A DNA stretch of 64,000 nt from Pegoplata infirma (lineage: Eukaryota; Arthropoda; Insecta; Diptera; Anthomyiidae), in NCBI GenBank assembly GCA_963921195.1, contig OY992539.1, positions 215,804,314 to 215,868,313 of the forward strand, read 5' to 3'. The notes beneath the pieces are model-generated. The model ran no database searches. It saw nothing but the letters and a program-made list of their open reading frames with translations, and was not told the DNA's origin. A program made the translations under genes and the position numbers. Of the stretch, positions 1 through 10,165 are shown one piece after another. Position 1 is the first letter of the stretch, and each line of letters begins with the position of its first letter.

Positions 1-428
1 TTGTAGATTTTTAAAGGACCCTTCAAAAAAACACTTGACTTGATCTAATGTTTTTATATGTATGTATTTATATAGCACGACTTTTTTTATAAATAACAAA
101 AAAGTGGAGTATTAAAAAACTTGACACATTCTTGGAAAATCATAAAATGAAAACGAATTGAAAAAAAAAAAATTTTGAAACAAAAATTATTTTTTTTTAA
201 TATTATTTTTGGTTAAACTGAGTTTTATACATCCTGCAAAAAGAAATTTAGTCAGTTTAACAAATTACATGGAAATTAAATTTGGTTAGACCGAATTTTA
301 CACAGTTTATTTTTCAGAAATCTAATTGCCCGTGATACGGTTATTTTATGTTGGTTATTTTATGTTGTACTGAAATTTTAATGGTATGATAAGGGTTAAG
401 AAATGTCCGGAATATTCCTGATTTCTAG
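1..428. other. AT-rich stretch without a recognisable gene
   Basis: Homopolymer-rich AT DNA with no long open frame. It contains two short related segments around 215-300 (both with a 'ggtta' and 'gaattttac(a)' pattern), suggesting an old duplication. Nothing functional can be supported. Confidence 0.6.
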
Positions 429-2190
429 GAAATTTTTTTTTTTTTTCCTTTATTTATTCCTCGTGGGAACATAGGGCTTCAACAATACATTTCCATTCTA
501 ATCTATTATTACATAAAATTTTACATTCGTCCCAAGTTTTATTAATTGATGTCAGATCTTTAATAAGAGTTCTTCTCCAAGTAGTAACGGGCCGTCCACA
601 GCGTCTGGTTCCTTGAGGATTCCAGTCTAATGCCATTCTTGATATCGAGTTTTGGGGTTTTCTAATAGTGTGGCCAATCCACTTCCATTTTTTCCTCATA
701 ATTTGCTTGCCTATGGGCTCCTCATTTGTGATATTCCATAAATTATCATTGCTTATAGTATTTGGCCAGAAGATTTTACAAATAATTCTCAAGCGTTTGT
801 TGATGAACACTTGGAGTCGCTGTTTTATTCTTTCAGTCAGCAGCCACGTTTCACTGCCATATAACAAGGTTGATTTAACACAAGCATTAAATATTCGTAG
901 TTTTGTTTTTCTTGTTATTTGGGTTGAACGCCAAATTTTAGTTAGACGCCCGAATGTACTGCTAGCTTTATTTATTCTGTTGGATACGTCGTCATCAATT
1001 CCACCATAAATGGACATTATAGTGCCAAGGTAGCAAAATTTATTAACGAAATCTACCTTGTTATTGTCGATTGTTATTGCTTCGTTTGTGGTGTTATTCA
1101 GCCGCATAGCAAATGTTTTTTTAATATTTATCTCAAGTCCAACGTTTTTAGCTAATGAGACCAGTTCGTCTATTTTCTCTTGCATATCCGATAACCTATG
1201 CGAGAGAAGGCAAATGTCATCTGCGTAGTCTAGATCCTCTAGTTGCTTGAAGAGTCCCCAGGTGATACCTCTTCTTTTAAGACACAGATTTGTCATCATG
1301 TGGTCCAAAACAACTGCAAAAAGTAGTGGAGATAATGGACATCCCTGCCTGACGCCAATGTTGGTGTTAAATGTAGTGCTTAAAACACCATTGTGAAGAA
1401 CTTGTAGCTCGGCGTTTTCATACATGTTTTTGATTATTCTAATAATTTTGTTCGGAACACCTTTCCATTTTAGAGCATACCAAATTGCAGTCCTATTAAT
1501 AGTGTCAAAAGCTTTTGTAAAATCAATAAACAGCAAATAGAGTGGAGATTGCCATTCAATTGACTGCTCTATTATTAAACGAAGCGTATTGGCTTGGTCT
1601 ACGCAGCTTCTAAGCGGGCGAAAGCCTGCCTGCTCATCACGTAGGGAGTTTTCAACAAGTTGAAGTCGGGTGTATAAAATTGTAGCCAATATCTTGTAAA
1701 TGGTGTTAAGTATCGTAATTCCTCTCCAGTTACCACAGTCTTTTAAATCATTTTTCTTAGGGATTTTAATAATGGTTCCTCTTGTCCACATTGGTTCAAT
1801 ACGCTCACTGATCCATGCGTTAACGATGTGAGGGTGTAGAAGCTCTCCAAAGCTTTGGGGATTTGCGAGTAACAGGTCGGCAGGAATACCATCTTCACCA
1901 GGGGATTTATTTCTTTTTTGCTTCGAAATTGCGTCTATAGTTTCCGCCAAGGAGGGTGGGTTGTCAGGTATCATGTTTAGAAGTTGTGTAGGCGCGTTTG
2001 GGAGTGGGTTTAATGTACCACTTAAGTTGGAGTTACTTATATCCTCAAAGTGTTCCTTCCACCTGTTCAACTGTTCTTCTGTGGACGTAATCATTTCACC
2101 ATTTTTGTCACGAATTGGTTGGCAAGGCTTACGTTTATTGTTTGTGATGCGGTTGATTATTTGATAGAGGAGGAAATTTTTAATACTAGT
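429..2190 (-). mobile_element. 5'-truncated non-LTR retrotransposon (LINE), copy 1
   Basis: The minus strand carries a long reverse-transcriptase frame followed, just after its stop, by an A-run (T-run at 433-446 on the plus strand). That is the layout of a LINE 3' end with its poly(A) tail. The frame can be read back without a start codon to about 2186, where a stop closes it, so the upstream endonuclease part is missing and the copy is 5'-truncated. No target duplication was identified. It is the best preserved of the three LINE copies in the window. Confidence 0.85.
454..2094 (-). CDS. Reverse transcriptase of a non-LTR retrotransposon (partial ORF2)
   Basis: An open frame of 546 codons from the first ATG. 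It encodes a RNA-dependent DNA polymerase used in target-primed reverse transcription. Visible motifs in order: an SPGEDGIPADL segment near residues 64-74; RT block with IPKKNDLKDCGNWRGI near 111-126; FRPLRSCVDQ near 158-167; the first catalytic aspartate in LFIDFTKAFDTINR at about 188-201; GVRQGCPLSPLLF near 247-259; and the catalytic YADD at 290-293. The C-terminal part has the usual WIGH and GRPVTTWRR segments of this protein type. The frame extends upstream of the ATG without a start, so the listed start is probably internal and the apurinic endonuclease domain is lost. The clade was not resolved. The intact frame suggests recent insertion, but activity is unlikely. Confidence 0.85.
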   Translation of the reverse strand: MITSTEEQLNRWKEHFEDISNSNLSGTLNPLPNAPTQLLNMIPDNPPSLAETIDAISKQKRNKSPGEDGIPADLLLANPQSFGELLHPHIVNAWISERIEPMWTRGTIIKIPKKNDLKDCGNWRGITILNTIYKILATILYTRLQLVENSLRDEQAGFRPLRSCVDQANTLRLIIEQSIEWQSPLYLLFIDFTKAFDTINRTAIWYALKWKGVPNKIIRIIKNMYENAELQVLHNGVLSTTFNTNIGVRQGCPLSPLLFAVVLDHMMTNLCLKRRGITWGLFKQLEDLDYADDICLLSHRLSDMQEKIDELVSLAKNVGLEINIKKTFAMRLNNTTNEAITIDNNKVDFVNKFCYLGTIMSIYGGIDDDVSNRINKASSTFGRLTKIWRSTQITRKTKLRIFNACVKSTLLYGSETWLLTERIKQRLQVFINKRLRIICKIFWPNTISNDNLWNITNEEPIGKQIMRKKWKWIGHTIRKPQNSISRMALDWNPQGTRRCGRPVTTWRRTLIKDLTSINKTWDECKILCNNRLEWKCIVEALCSHEE

Positions 2191-2402
2191 TTAACTTGTT
2201 TAAAATATTTAACTTGTATATGTTTTTTCTTTTTTCGATTACAAAACAATACCACTTTGAAGTAACAGTTGTGTTATGTAGTTGTTTTTAGTTTATAAAA
2301 AAATATTGGTAAAAAATGTTGTTCAAATTTTAAAACTTCAGTTGTTTTCATACATTTTTTTGACAGGTAAAACAACTACACCATTTCAATTGTATTGTAG
2401 AA

Positions 2403-2995
2403 ATGATCAATTGTATTTCAGAAGTTAGCAATTGTATTTCAGAACTTATCAATTGTATTTCAGATATTATCAATTGTATTTCAGAAACCATCAATTTTAT
2501 TTCAGAATTTATCAATTGTATTTCAGAAATTATCAATTGTATTTCAGAAATTTTTAATTTATATTGTAGGAAATGTCAATTCTATTTCAGAAGTTATCAA
2601 TTGATAACTTCTGAAATACAATTGATATTTCTTAAAATACAAATTAAAAATTTCTGAAATACAATTGATGAGTTCTGAAATACAAATGATAATTTATGAA
2701 ATACAATTGATAAATTGTGAAATAAAATTGATAAATTCTGAAATACAATTGATAGTTTCTGAAATACAATTGATAATATCTGAAATAAAATTGATAACTT
2801 CTGAAATACATTTGATAAGTTCTGAAATACAATTGATAACTTCTGAAATACAAATGATAATTTCTAAAATACAATTGATAAATTCTGAAATACAATTGTT
2901 AATTTCTAAAAAACAATTGATAATTTCTGAAATACATTGATAACTTCTAAAATACAGTTGATAACTTCTGATAACTACAATTGATAATTTTTTAA
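2403..2995. repeat. 21-bp tandem array with central orientation switch
   Basis: About 28 diverged copies of a 21-bp unit whose core reads CAATTGTATTTCAGAA. From 2403 to about 2604 the units read in one direction; from about 2605 to 2995 they are the reverse complement, so the array is one large imperfect hairpin. Because 21 is a multiple of 3, both strands stay open and yield spurious seven-residue-repeat proteins. These frames are not considered genes. Confidence 0.9.
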
Positions 2996-3019
2996 ATACA
3001 ATTGGAAATGGTCAAAAGT

Positions 3020-3228
3020 TGTTTAATTAAATGGAGAAAGCAAATGCTTTCATGTCGAGAAATACCGGCCGAATGGGACCTTGCGAAAACATCTCGTTAC
3101 GCTAATAGAGGAACACCACAAGGTAGGGTTCTGTCACCACTGCTCTGGCTCCTGGTGTAAGACCCCATTTTAACTGAAAACTTTAGGAACTACAACAATA
3201 GCATACGCAGATGATGTAGTTATTCTAT
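3020..3228 (+). pseudogene. Reverse transcriptase fragment (catalytic region), LINE copy 2
   Basis: Frames here translate to the conserved segment ANRGTPQGRVLSPLLWLL and, after a frameshift, to the catalytic IAYADDVVILS. Both are standard RT motifs. The fragment ends exactly where the inserted MITE begins (CACTCA at 3229). Confidence 0.8.
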
Positions 3229-3779
3229 CACTCAAAAAATTATGTTAGTAAAATAACTACTTTGTAAGTTGTTTTGGGGTCAACTACTTTTTCAGTTAAA
3301 TCAACTAACAATGTTAGTTATTTTAACTGACAAAAATCAACTGACTTATGTAGTAAAAACTACTTACATTTGTAGTTAAATCAACTAAAATGTAGTAAAA
3401 ATAAAATAATCAATATATAAATTATTTTTTCAATTAACTTTTTAGAAAAAAAAAAATTGAAGACCAAATTTTTTCCAAGTTTTTTTTTTTTTTTTTAAGT
3501 TGTAAAAAATAAAAAGACGATTTTTTTTTTTTATTTTTTGGAAAAAAACTTTGAAAATTTTTCAGAGATAAATAAATTAAAATTAACTACTTTAAATAAC
3601 TGTTACTACATCACAGTACTTTTTTGTTAGTTGTTCAAAAAAACGACTTAAAATAACTAACAGAAATAGTTGTTTGATATTTTTCGTACATAAACAACTG
3701 ACTTTGTAGTTGAAAACGACTAACTACTGTAAAATATACAAATAACTAACATGTAGTAACTTACACAATTTTCTGAGTG
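3229..3779. mobile_element. MITE, 'CACTCA' family, full copy
   Basis: About 551 bp bounded by imperfect inverted termini CACTCAAAAAATTATGT and ACACAATTTTCTGAGTG. It sits inside the LINE reverse transcriptase and is flanked on both sides by AT. Removing it restores the LINE frame. It contains several TAGTT/AACTA internal repeats and no coding frame. Related partial copies occur at 6873-6989, 12466-12533 and 44461-44519. Confidence 0.8.
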
Positions 3780-4146
3780 ATCATTTGGAAAATATTTAGA
3801 TACTTTATCCGAGATTTTAGAGGGATCACTTAAGGTTATGTGGAAGTGGGCTTTAGAAAATGGACTTAATGTCAACCCACAGAAGACGGAAATGGTCCGA
3901 GTGGGAGGAGTTGAAATTCCAATATCACCGCATGCCAAATTTCTTAGAGTGTTCTTGGACAGTAAGCTTTTCTGGAACAAGAACTCAGGGGAAAGAGTAA
4001 AAAAGGCAAACAACACGTATTACGCGTGTAAGAAAATGTTCGGTAGTACCTGGGGTCTAGAACCTAAAGTCACTTACAGGATTTATACTTCAATCGTAAA
4101 ACCAATCTTGCTCTATGGAGTTTTAGTCTGGTATAAGGCACTCTAG
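3780..4146 (+). pseudogene. Reverse transcriptase, post-YADD part, LINE copy 2
   Basis: The frame continues from 3780 in phase with the YADD segment on the other side of the MITE. It includes WKWALENGLNVNPQKTEMV and VTYRIYTSIVKPILLYGVLVW, the segments that normally follow the RT active site. An in-frame stop after LVWYKAL (about 4144) breaks the protein. Confidence 0.8.
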
Positions 4147-4154
4147 CTAGCGCT

Positions 4155-4391
4155 TTGAGAACAACATCAGCTGACTCTATCGACGCTTTATTGCACTTAT
4201 TACCAATTGATCTCTTTGCAAAAGGCGGGGCTTACAAAGCTTGTCTAAGGCTCAAAGAGTCAAATGGGTTCAAGTATCGCAACTCTGGACACAGTAACAT
4301 TGCCGTATTGGCTCTGATTACACAGTGCCCAAACTTTTTTGACCGGAAGTATGAAGTTAGATTTCCGGATCGAGAATTCTGGTCGATCTGA
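4155..4391 (+). pseudogene. Connection region downstream of RT, LINE copy 2
   Basis: Open frame of 78 codons in a shifted frame. It includes SIDALLHLLPIDLFAKGGAYKACLRL, split here over positions about 4172-4252. This resembles the stretch between RT and RNase H in R1/Jockey elements (leucine-rich 'LLNLLPLDL'-like core). A short RNase H-like piece (about 4440-4560) may follow before the next insertion. Confidence 0.65.
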
Positions 4392-5040
4392 CAGGGTTTT
4401 CCTGCGAACTCAATAAATATTTTTATTGGTTTCACGATACTGAAACTAGACCAACACTTATCTTTTAAATTATCCGTAGACTCGAGTAAGGAAAAAGGAG
4501 CAACCCTCAATTTCTACGTGGACAGTCAAGCCATAGTGACATAGTAATCCATCGACCGTTTTGTAGATCTGGCATCACCAAAGATAATTGGAAAATTCTG
4601 GCAATGCCAAACAAAAGTTCAAACGCAAAGCAAAGAGAGACAAAAAGCAATCTGCATTCTCACTGTAAAACTGGTATCTTCCATCTCGCTCACATTTCGA
4701 TTTGTGATAAAATTTCGTAAACAATACCATATGGTTTTTGTTTACTACTTTTTCAAACGCCATTTGTTGGACTACTCTATGACTCTGAGTCAAGCTGCTC
4801 TTAACACAGAAAAAAATATCGTGAAATCAAAAGTAACTAAACAAATTGTTAGCAACTAATTTCTAGTTCAACAACGTTTTTAATTGTATCAACAATGTAT
4901 ATTGTTAATATGACAGAAATCTACTTTAATTTCCAATTAAATGCATCAATTAAAATCATTGTTAAAAAACGCACAAAATGCTTATTGATAACACAGACAC
5001 TTTATAAACTCATTTAATGGAGCACAAAAATACGTGACGA

Positions 5041-5108
5041 TAGCACGGTGGTAGTGTGCTAGACTCGAATCATGAACATTGCGGGTTCGCTGCCAGGTGG
5101 CGGAAACA
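5041..5108 (+). repeat. tRNA-like module 1 (SINE-type Pol III promoter)
   Basis: A D-arm-like hairpin (AGCAC, loop GGTGGTAGT, GTGCT) is perfectly paired and is followed at tRNA spacing by a box B-like GGGTTCGCTGCC. The T-arm pairing has decayed here. A T-run starts at about 5110. No paired acceptor stem, so it is not a functional tRNA. Confidence 0.6.
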
Positions 5109-5200
5109 TTTTTTTATTTTTATTTGGAGATTATTTTGTTTTTGCTATTCAGCAGACACCTTTTATACGCATTAAGTCAACTACAAATATATATGAGGAA

Positions 5201-5268
5201 TAGCACGGTGGTAGTGTGCTAGACTTGTACCATGTTCGTTGCCGGTTCGATTCCAGCTGCCGCCAGAT
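5201..5268 (+). repeat. tRNA-like module 2
   Basis: Same perfect D-arm-like hairpin as module 1, then box B GGTTCGATTCC with a T-arm having one mismatch (GCCGG / CCAGC). A T-run follows at about 5269. The 5' acceptor strand is absent. Confidence 0.65.
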
Positions 5269-5394
5269 TTTTTTTATTTTTTTTTGTTCTATTTTTAGAT
5301 TTTTTATTTTATTTTTAAATTAAATGACATTAAAAACAGTTTATTTCCTTTAATATACGCGTATAGTGAACTACAAGTATACATATATAAGGAA

Positions 5395-5462
5395 TAGCAC
5401 GGTGGTAGTGTTCTAGACTCGTATCATGTTAGTTGCGGGTTCGATTCCCGCTGCCGGCTAAT
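5395..5462 (+). repeat. tRNA-like module 3
   Basis: The T-arm is perfect (GCGGG, loop TTCGATT, CCCGC) with consensus box B GGTTCGATTCC. The D-arm has one mismatch. A run of Ts begins at about 5464, a plausible Pol III terminator. There is no complementary 5' acceptor strand, so it is a tRNA-derived promoter rather than a tRNA gene. Confidence 0.65.
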
Positions 5463-5784
5463 GTTTTTTTTTTTTGTTCTATTTTTAGATTTTTTTAAAA
5501 TAAATTGACATTAAAGCATGTTTATTTCCGTTAACATAATTTATTACAAACTTTTCAATTAATTTCATTGTTGATACAACAATGAATTTAATTGACAAAA
5601 CTGTTGATATTTTTTCACAAGTTACAAAATCCAATGTTGTATTGACAAAATCCAATGTAGGCTCAGTTTCAATTAAATGTTTAATTGTATTAACAATGAA
5701 ATTAATTGTATTGACAATTTTTTTTTTTCTGTGTAAGGCACTCACGAGCTACCAAATTAAATCAAAAACGATTTTGAAGTGTTA

Positions 5785-6206
5785 TAGTACATTCACACTC
5801 AGCTCGAAACCTCGTTGAAAGTACGTACTTTCATTTTGAAAACATAACCGTTCACACCCGAAATTTTTGACGGTTATCACGTTTTCGAAAATTACCGAAT
5901 AAAATTTGCGAACATACCGACATTAATCGCACACAATTAATTAATTTTCGCACTAATTTACAATAATTTATTTAAATCTTTTGATTTAATGCTATTTTTT
6001 ATGAAAATATTTAAATATTTTTATTTTTTATTTTTGACACTTTCTTTAATTTATTTTCTTTATGAAATTTAAGAGCTTTCGAACGTACTTTCGTTGAAAA
6101 CTCATAACAAAAAGTTTTCAATTTGTATGGGAAAATACGTACTTTCAAATGAGGTTTGAGGCGAAACCTCGTTAAACGGGCTTTCGATGCCAATGTGAAT
6201 GCACTA
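5785..6206. mobile_element. MITE with TAGTRCATTCACA termini
   Basis: Left end TAGTACATTCACAC and right end AATGTGAATGCACTA form inverted termini. Subterminal 'aaacctcgtt' and 'acgtactttc' motifs occur at both sides. About 422 bp, no coding frame. It lies between the tRNA-like MITE and the RNase H tail of LINE copy 2. Confidence 0.7.
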
Positions 6207-6235
6207 TTACGAGAATTTAAAACAACTGCTTAAAT

Positions 6236-6866
6236 AATAAAGTTACCTTATTATGGGTACCAGGGCACGAAGGAATAGAAGAAACGAGAAAGCAGATGAA
6301 CTCGCCAAACTTGGAGCAGATGGCATAGGTAACACCATAATGCTTTCACCGCCACTCTAGCATTACAAACTAAAACGAAAATTCCTTACTGTCGCCAAGG
6401 CAAATCGAAAATGGAGGAAAATTGGGACAATTCGTATAAGCAGAATTTTGTGGCCACGCTATGATTTAGTAAGGACTAAATTCTTACTAACACCTACGAG
6501 AATAAAATGTCGTATGTTGACAGGTTTAATAGCGGCACACTGTCTTGTCGGCAAACATTCCAAAAATATGAATCTTATTACGGATGCAAGCTGCAAAAGG
6601 TGCGAGACACCAGACGTCAAGGAGACCATTGAGTACATCCTGTGCCACTGCCTAGCTTTGGCACGAACTCGAGTATCAAGGAAGTTCACAATTTGAGACC
6701 TTGGAGGATTATTACGAGTATAGTCCTGAAAAGTTTAAAGCAATTCGCAATGAAGGTCAATGTATTTAGTTTACACCGATAAGTGGAAAATGTTTTGTGG
6801 TATCGCTATGGACCAATTGGTCTATGCGGAGTGCCGATCTGGCACCGCCACTCTAAGCTAACCTAA
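6236..6866 (+). pseudogene. RNase H tail and C-terminal part, LINE copy 2
   Basis: Begins with WVPGHEGIEE...ADELAKLGADG, the end of a retrotransposon RNase H domain. It continues with a CRMLTGLIAAHC segment and a CKRCETPDVKETIEYILCHC cysteine/histidine motif typical of R1/Jockey C-termini (6448-6696). It ends in a TAACCTAACT tail. Stops and shifts interrupt it. Confidence 0.75.
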
Positions 6867-6872
6867 CTAACA

Positions 6873-6989
6873 AAAATTGCTGTTTGATATTTTTCATACA
6901 AAAACAAATGACTTTGTACTTGAAAACAACTAACTACTGTAAAATATACAAACAACTTACATGTAGTAACTTACATAATTTTCTGAGTG
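6873..6989. mobile_element. MITE fragment, 'CACTCA' family
   Basis: Right-hand end of the family described at 3229-3779, ending in ATAATTTTCTGAGTG. It directly follows the TAACCTAACT tail of LINE copy 2. Confidence 0.75.
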
Positions 6990-6999
6990 TAGAAAATGG

Positions 7000-7455
7000 C
7001 TTCAATTTCAGAGTTGATCTTTAAAAACTATTTTGATATGTATTTGACTCTGAATGTAAGAACTTTTTTGTTTGAAAAATTACCTCAAATTTTATGTAAA
7101 ATTGCTTATAACTTTTCTATAGAAAAAAATTCCTCGGCAATTTTTTTTTTTTTAATTTTTATATTGAAATTTAAAAACCGCCACTCGGCATTGAAAAGTA
7201 AATATTTTTAAGTAATTTCGAATTTTTTTAAAAAAATTTTAAACCCATACCAATTTTGGAGAGAGCGGTGGCCCGGTTGACGAAGAACCCCCCATACATA
7301 TATTTTAAGTTTCAGGCAAATCGGTTCATAAGGGTTGAGATACTTCCCTAATAATTTTTCTATATGTTTCAGAATCTAAGAATTTGCCTTAGGAAGCATT
7401 AGATGGCAATAAAACCGTAAAACTTTTCTATTGAAAAATGGTATAAAATTTAAGA
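7000..7455. other. Gene-free, weak CTATAG/TCAGAATCT motif
   Basis: No gene seen. Around 7325-7440 the sequence has isolated copies of the TTTTTCTAT...TCAGAATCTAAG motif that forms the large array near 52 kb, here dispersed. Confidence 0.4.
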
Positions 7456-7459
7456 TTTT

Positions 7460-7655
7460 ACTCCACAGTCACGGAGCCCTTTGACCAAAATTTGCAGGTT
7501 TTGGCGAAAATTTTCTAAAAAACCGATATTTTGATCGAAAGGCGCCACGGGACCCCGAAAAATCCCGTGATCATGAAAAATCCCGGGATTTCGATTTGAA
7601 ATCCCGAATCCCGGAATTTTAAAAAACCGATCCCGTTTGACAGCCCTTGGCGACT
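7460..7655. repeat. Dispersed repeat with TCCCGGGATTT motifs
   Basis: Starts CACAGTCACGGAGCCCTTTG and ends TGACAGCCCT. Between them are several AATCCCG/CGGGATTT words. The same two components recur at 60386-60735 in a different order, so this is a transposon-derived family. Confidence 0.65.
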
Positions 7656-9227
7656 CGCCAAGCAAAAGTTAGTGAGAAGCCCTGTTCTACAACAACCATT
7701 ATCAAAAAATTTAGTTAAAACTGTTTTCTACGTATAGGCCCCTAATACTAACAATTTTTTTTGAGTGCGTTATTTATTGTTCGCACCTTAAGGTATGCTT
7801 TAAAAATATTTCAAAATGATACAAAAAATTTTGCAAAAAAAAACAGGGCTGCCAAGCGATATGAAAAAAGGTATTAGTAATGATATTAGTAATTAATTAG
7901 GCATTTGTTAAAGTAACGGTATTTTAAATTGAATGGGTAATTAAATACCGTTACCTTATTAACGGTATAAAAACGGTGACGGTGGCCAAACCTGATAAAG
8001 ACATGCTGAGTCGTAGATATCTTAATTTAAGTTGTGTTTTAGATTTATAAAGTCCACTCGTTTGTACGGTTAATCCTAATCCAAGTGATTTAAACACAAA
8101 GTACATTTTTCTTTAAATTTTTAAATTTCCATATGACAGATAAATAAGTTTTTTTTATTTGAAATCCTAGTCTGATGTTTGAAGAAAAAAAAATTGGGGA
8201 GTTGACGGTTTGGTAGACATGTATGTCTATCATTTATGCACGCGATATTTATGGCTATATAAGGGTAACAAATATAAAAAAAAAAAATAAAAAAAAACTT
8301 TTACTAAACAACTGAATTGGTTGTTCTTATGACATGAATATTTCAACTATTTAACTTAAGCTAATCGATAAGAAGCAAAAGGTTAAAATACCTTAAGAAT
8401 TCAATAATAATTAAAACAACTTATTTTGTTTTCCTTTTCAATACACTCAAGGAAATTAAAAAAAAAAACTTTACATGAGCAAATACATTAAAGAAGGTAA
8501 TGAAAAAATTTCTTACTTGTGTTTTTTTTTATGATTTTGTTGAGTTTAAAAACTTTTTACATAATTCAATTTAAATTTAGATTACTTTGGGTATTATATT
8601 TTCGTTTTTACTTGATTATTACATATTTTAATAAACTTTTTATTAAATTTTTGTATACATTTTTTTGTTGGTTTGCTATAACTTTGTTTTATCTTTGTTC
8701 ACAAAAAAAAAAAACAATAAAAAATTGTCTGAAAAAATTTTTCTTTTTTTTTTTCTTCCAAAAATCAAAAAATAAAAACGTTGTATCCTGTATTCACGTA
8801 ACTTTGCAACTGATTTTAATATTTTGTCGCTCTTTCTCATCTTAAAAAAATAACAATTACACAAAAAAAAGGAAAACAACAGTTGCGCATTATCCTTTTT
8901 AAAAAAATAGCTCTCTATTAATACTGTTTGAGTAAATCTATAAAAGTCCTTTATCAAAATCAAGAAAACAAAAACTTCCCTTCTTTATCAGCTGTGCCAT
9001 ATAAGCAGCATTTATCCTTTGGTGCGCTTTTATAAATTTCCATTGTAACTTGTGTGAATGGTCCTTTTTTGTTGTTGTTCGAGATTTCAGAATTCAAGAG
9101 ACTACTTGGCGTCCATATTACACATTATAGATTGAATGTTCAAGTTTTGAAAGCGGCATTTTTTTTGCTAAACATTTTATTTTATCATGTTGTGTTTTAA
9201 GTACGAGTAGTTTTAGTTGTTCAATTT
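7656..9227. other. Gene-free AT-rich stretch
   Basis: Only poly(A)/poly(T)-rich DNA and low-complexity open frames. No domain, splice pattern or terminal repeat could be supported. Confidence 0.5.
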
Positions 9228-9918
9228 AGTTTGTTCCCAGTAGAAATTTTGCTGAACTGGCAGCAGCTTTTGGAAAGGAGTTCCGAGTCAAGGAGCGCAT
9301 AAAAACCACCTAAATTCAAGCATGATTTTTGTGGCGATGTCACAGTTTAGAGAACAAGTTTGTAGCATTAAAAAAAGCGCTATAAAGATGCAGTGAAATC
9401 ATTTGTCTTTTCGACTCTAATTGAAGCATTCTTTCTTCCCTATCGTTCTTTTTTTCTCAATTTTATATTGTGAGTTTCAAAAACAATTCTTAACAAAAAA
9501 TTATTTTTTCCCCCTTGCTTTAACTGCATCCTCAAGAGCACGCTGTGTTGCGTGCTATAAAAAGAAGCTGTGCTGCTAAAATCTCGTTTTTTTTAGCTGG
9601 GTTAAAATTTGACGTATTCAAAATATAAAGTACATATTTGCAATTTAATTTAAAATGCTGTTAAAAAAATAATATATAATTGTTTCTCAAAAGGGTGGTT
9701 TTTGTGTTTTTATCAAGTTTTTGTTTTATAACTGTCAAATGTGGTATCCCAGCAGAAATTTTGCTGAACTGTAAAAATCTTTTGGAAAAAAAATCACAAG
9801 TCAAAGAGCGCATCCAAATGACTTGAATGCATGATTTCTGTGGGCGAAGTCACAGTTTAGGGCACTCTTTGGTAGCACTGATAAAGCGCTATTAATAGAG
9901 CTTTATCAGTGCTACCAA
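9228..9918. repeat. Pair of related repeats about 520 bp apart plus a perfect hairpin
   Basis: Segments 9235-9370 and 9750-9880 share a sequence beginning CCCAG(T/C)AGAAATTTTGCTGAACTG and ending in a CACAGTTTAG segment, a direct repeat of one family. The second copy ends in a palindrome at 9869-9918: TTGGTAGCACTGATAAAGC is mirrored exactly by GCTTTATCAGTGCTACCAA. Confidence 0.7.
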
Positions 9919-10165
9919 AAATTTGTGGGTTTATATGTGCAGCACGGGTTAAAATTGTCCGATTGGCTAAAATTTTAAATATAGAGTTTTTAGACCAAAA
10001 CGAACTGTTATTTGCCAGGCAATCGACGAAATTTTTCGACAAGTAATATTTCGTGCCACCCTAATATATCCCAACAAAAAAAAAACGAAGTGGTTCTAAA
10101 AGACAAGGGAATTTTCACTGATTTATCTAAAACTTAAAATATATATAAAAGAGACGATTTAAAGG

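Larger units (their letters stand above)
4804..5734. mobile_element. MITE with ACACAGAAAAAAA termini carrying three tRNA-like modules
   Basis: Bounded by ACACAGAAAAAAA and its inverted form TTTTTTTTTCTGTGT. Subterminal segments rich in AATTGT/ACAATG also mirror each other (about 4835-4930 versus 5540-5720). The interior consists of three tandem units (starts 5041, 5201, 5395) with tRNA-like sequence. It lies inside LINE copy 2. Confidence 0.7.
3010..6866 (+). mobile_element. R1/Jockey-like LINE, copy 2, degenerate and interrupted
   Basis: Plus-strand LINE remnant. Reverse-transcriptase pieces lie at 3020-3228 and 3780-4391, and an RNase H-like and C-terminal part at 6236-6866. The 3' end reads CTAACCTAACT, a tail seen in R1/Jockey-type insect LINEs. 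The body is interrupted by MITEs at 3229-3779, 4804-5734 and 5785-6206. Removing the first of these lets the reading frame continue. Multiple stops and frameshifts mark it as dead. Confidence 0.8.

Noticed and set aside
2348..2940. Four open frames on both strands encoding heptad-repeat proteins
   Set aside because: They follow from a 21-bp tandem repeat; no start context, splice sites or non-repetitive sequence.
5395..5462. Functional tRNA gene
   Set aside because: The T-arm is perfect, but the 5' acceptor strand is missing and no convincing anticodon stem forms.
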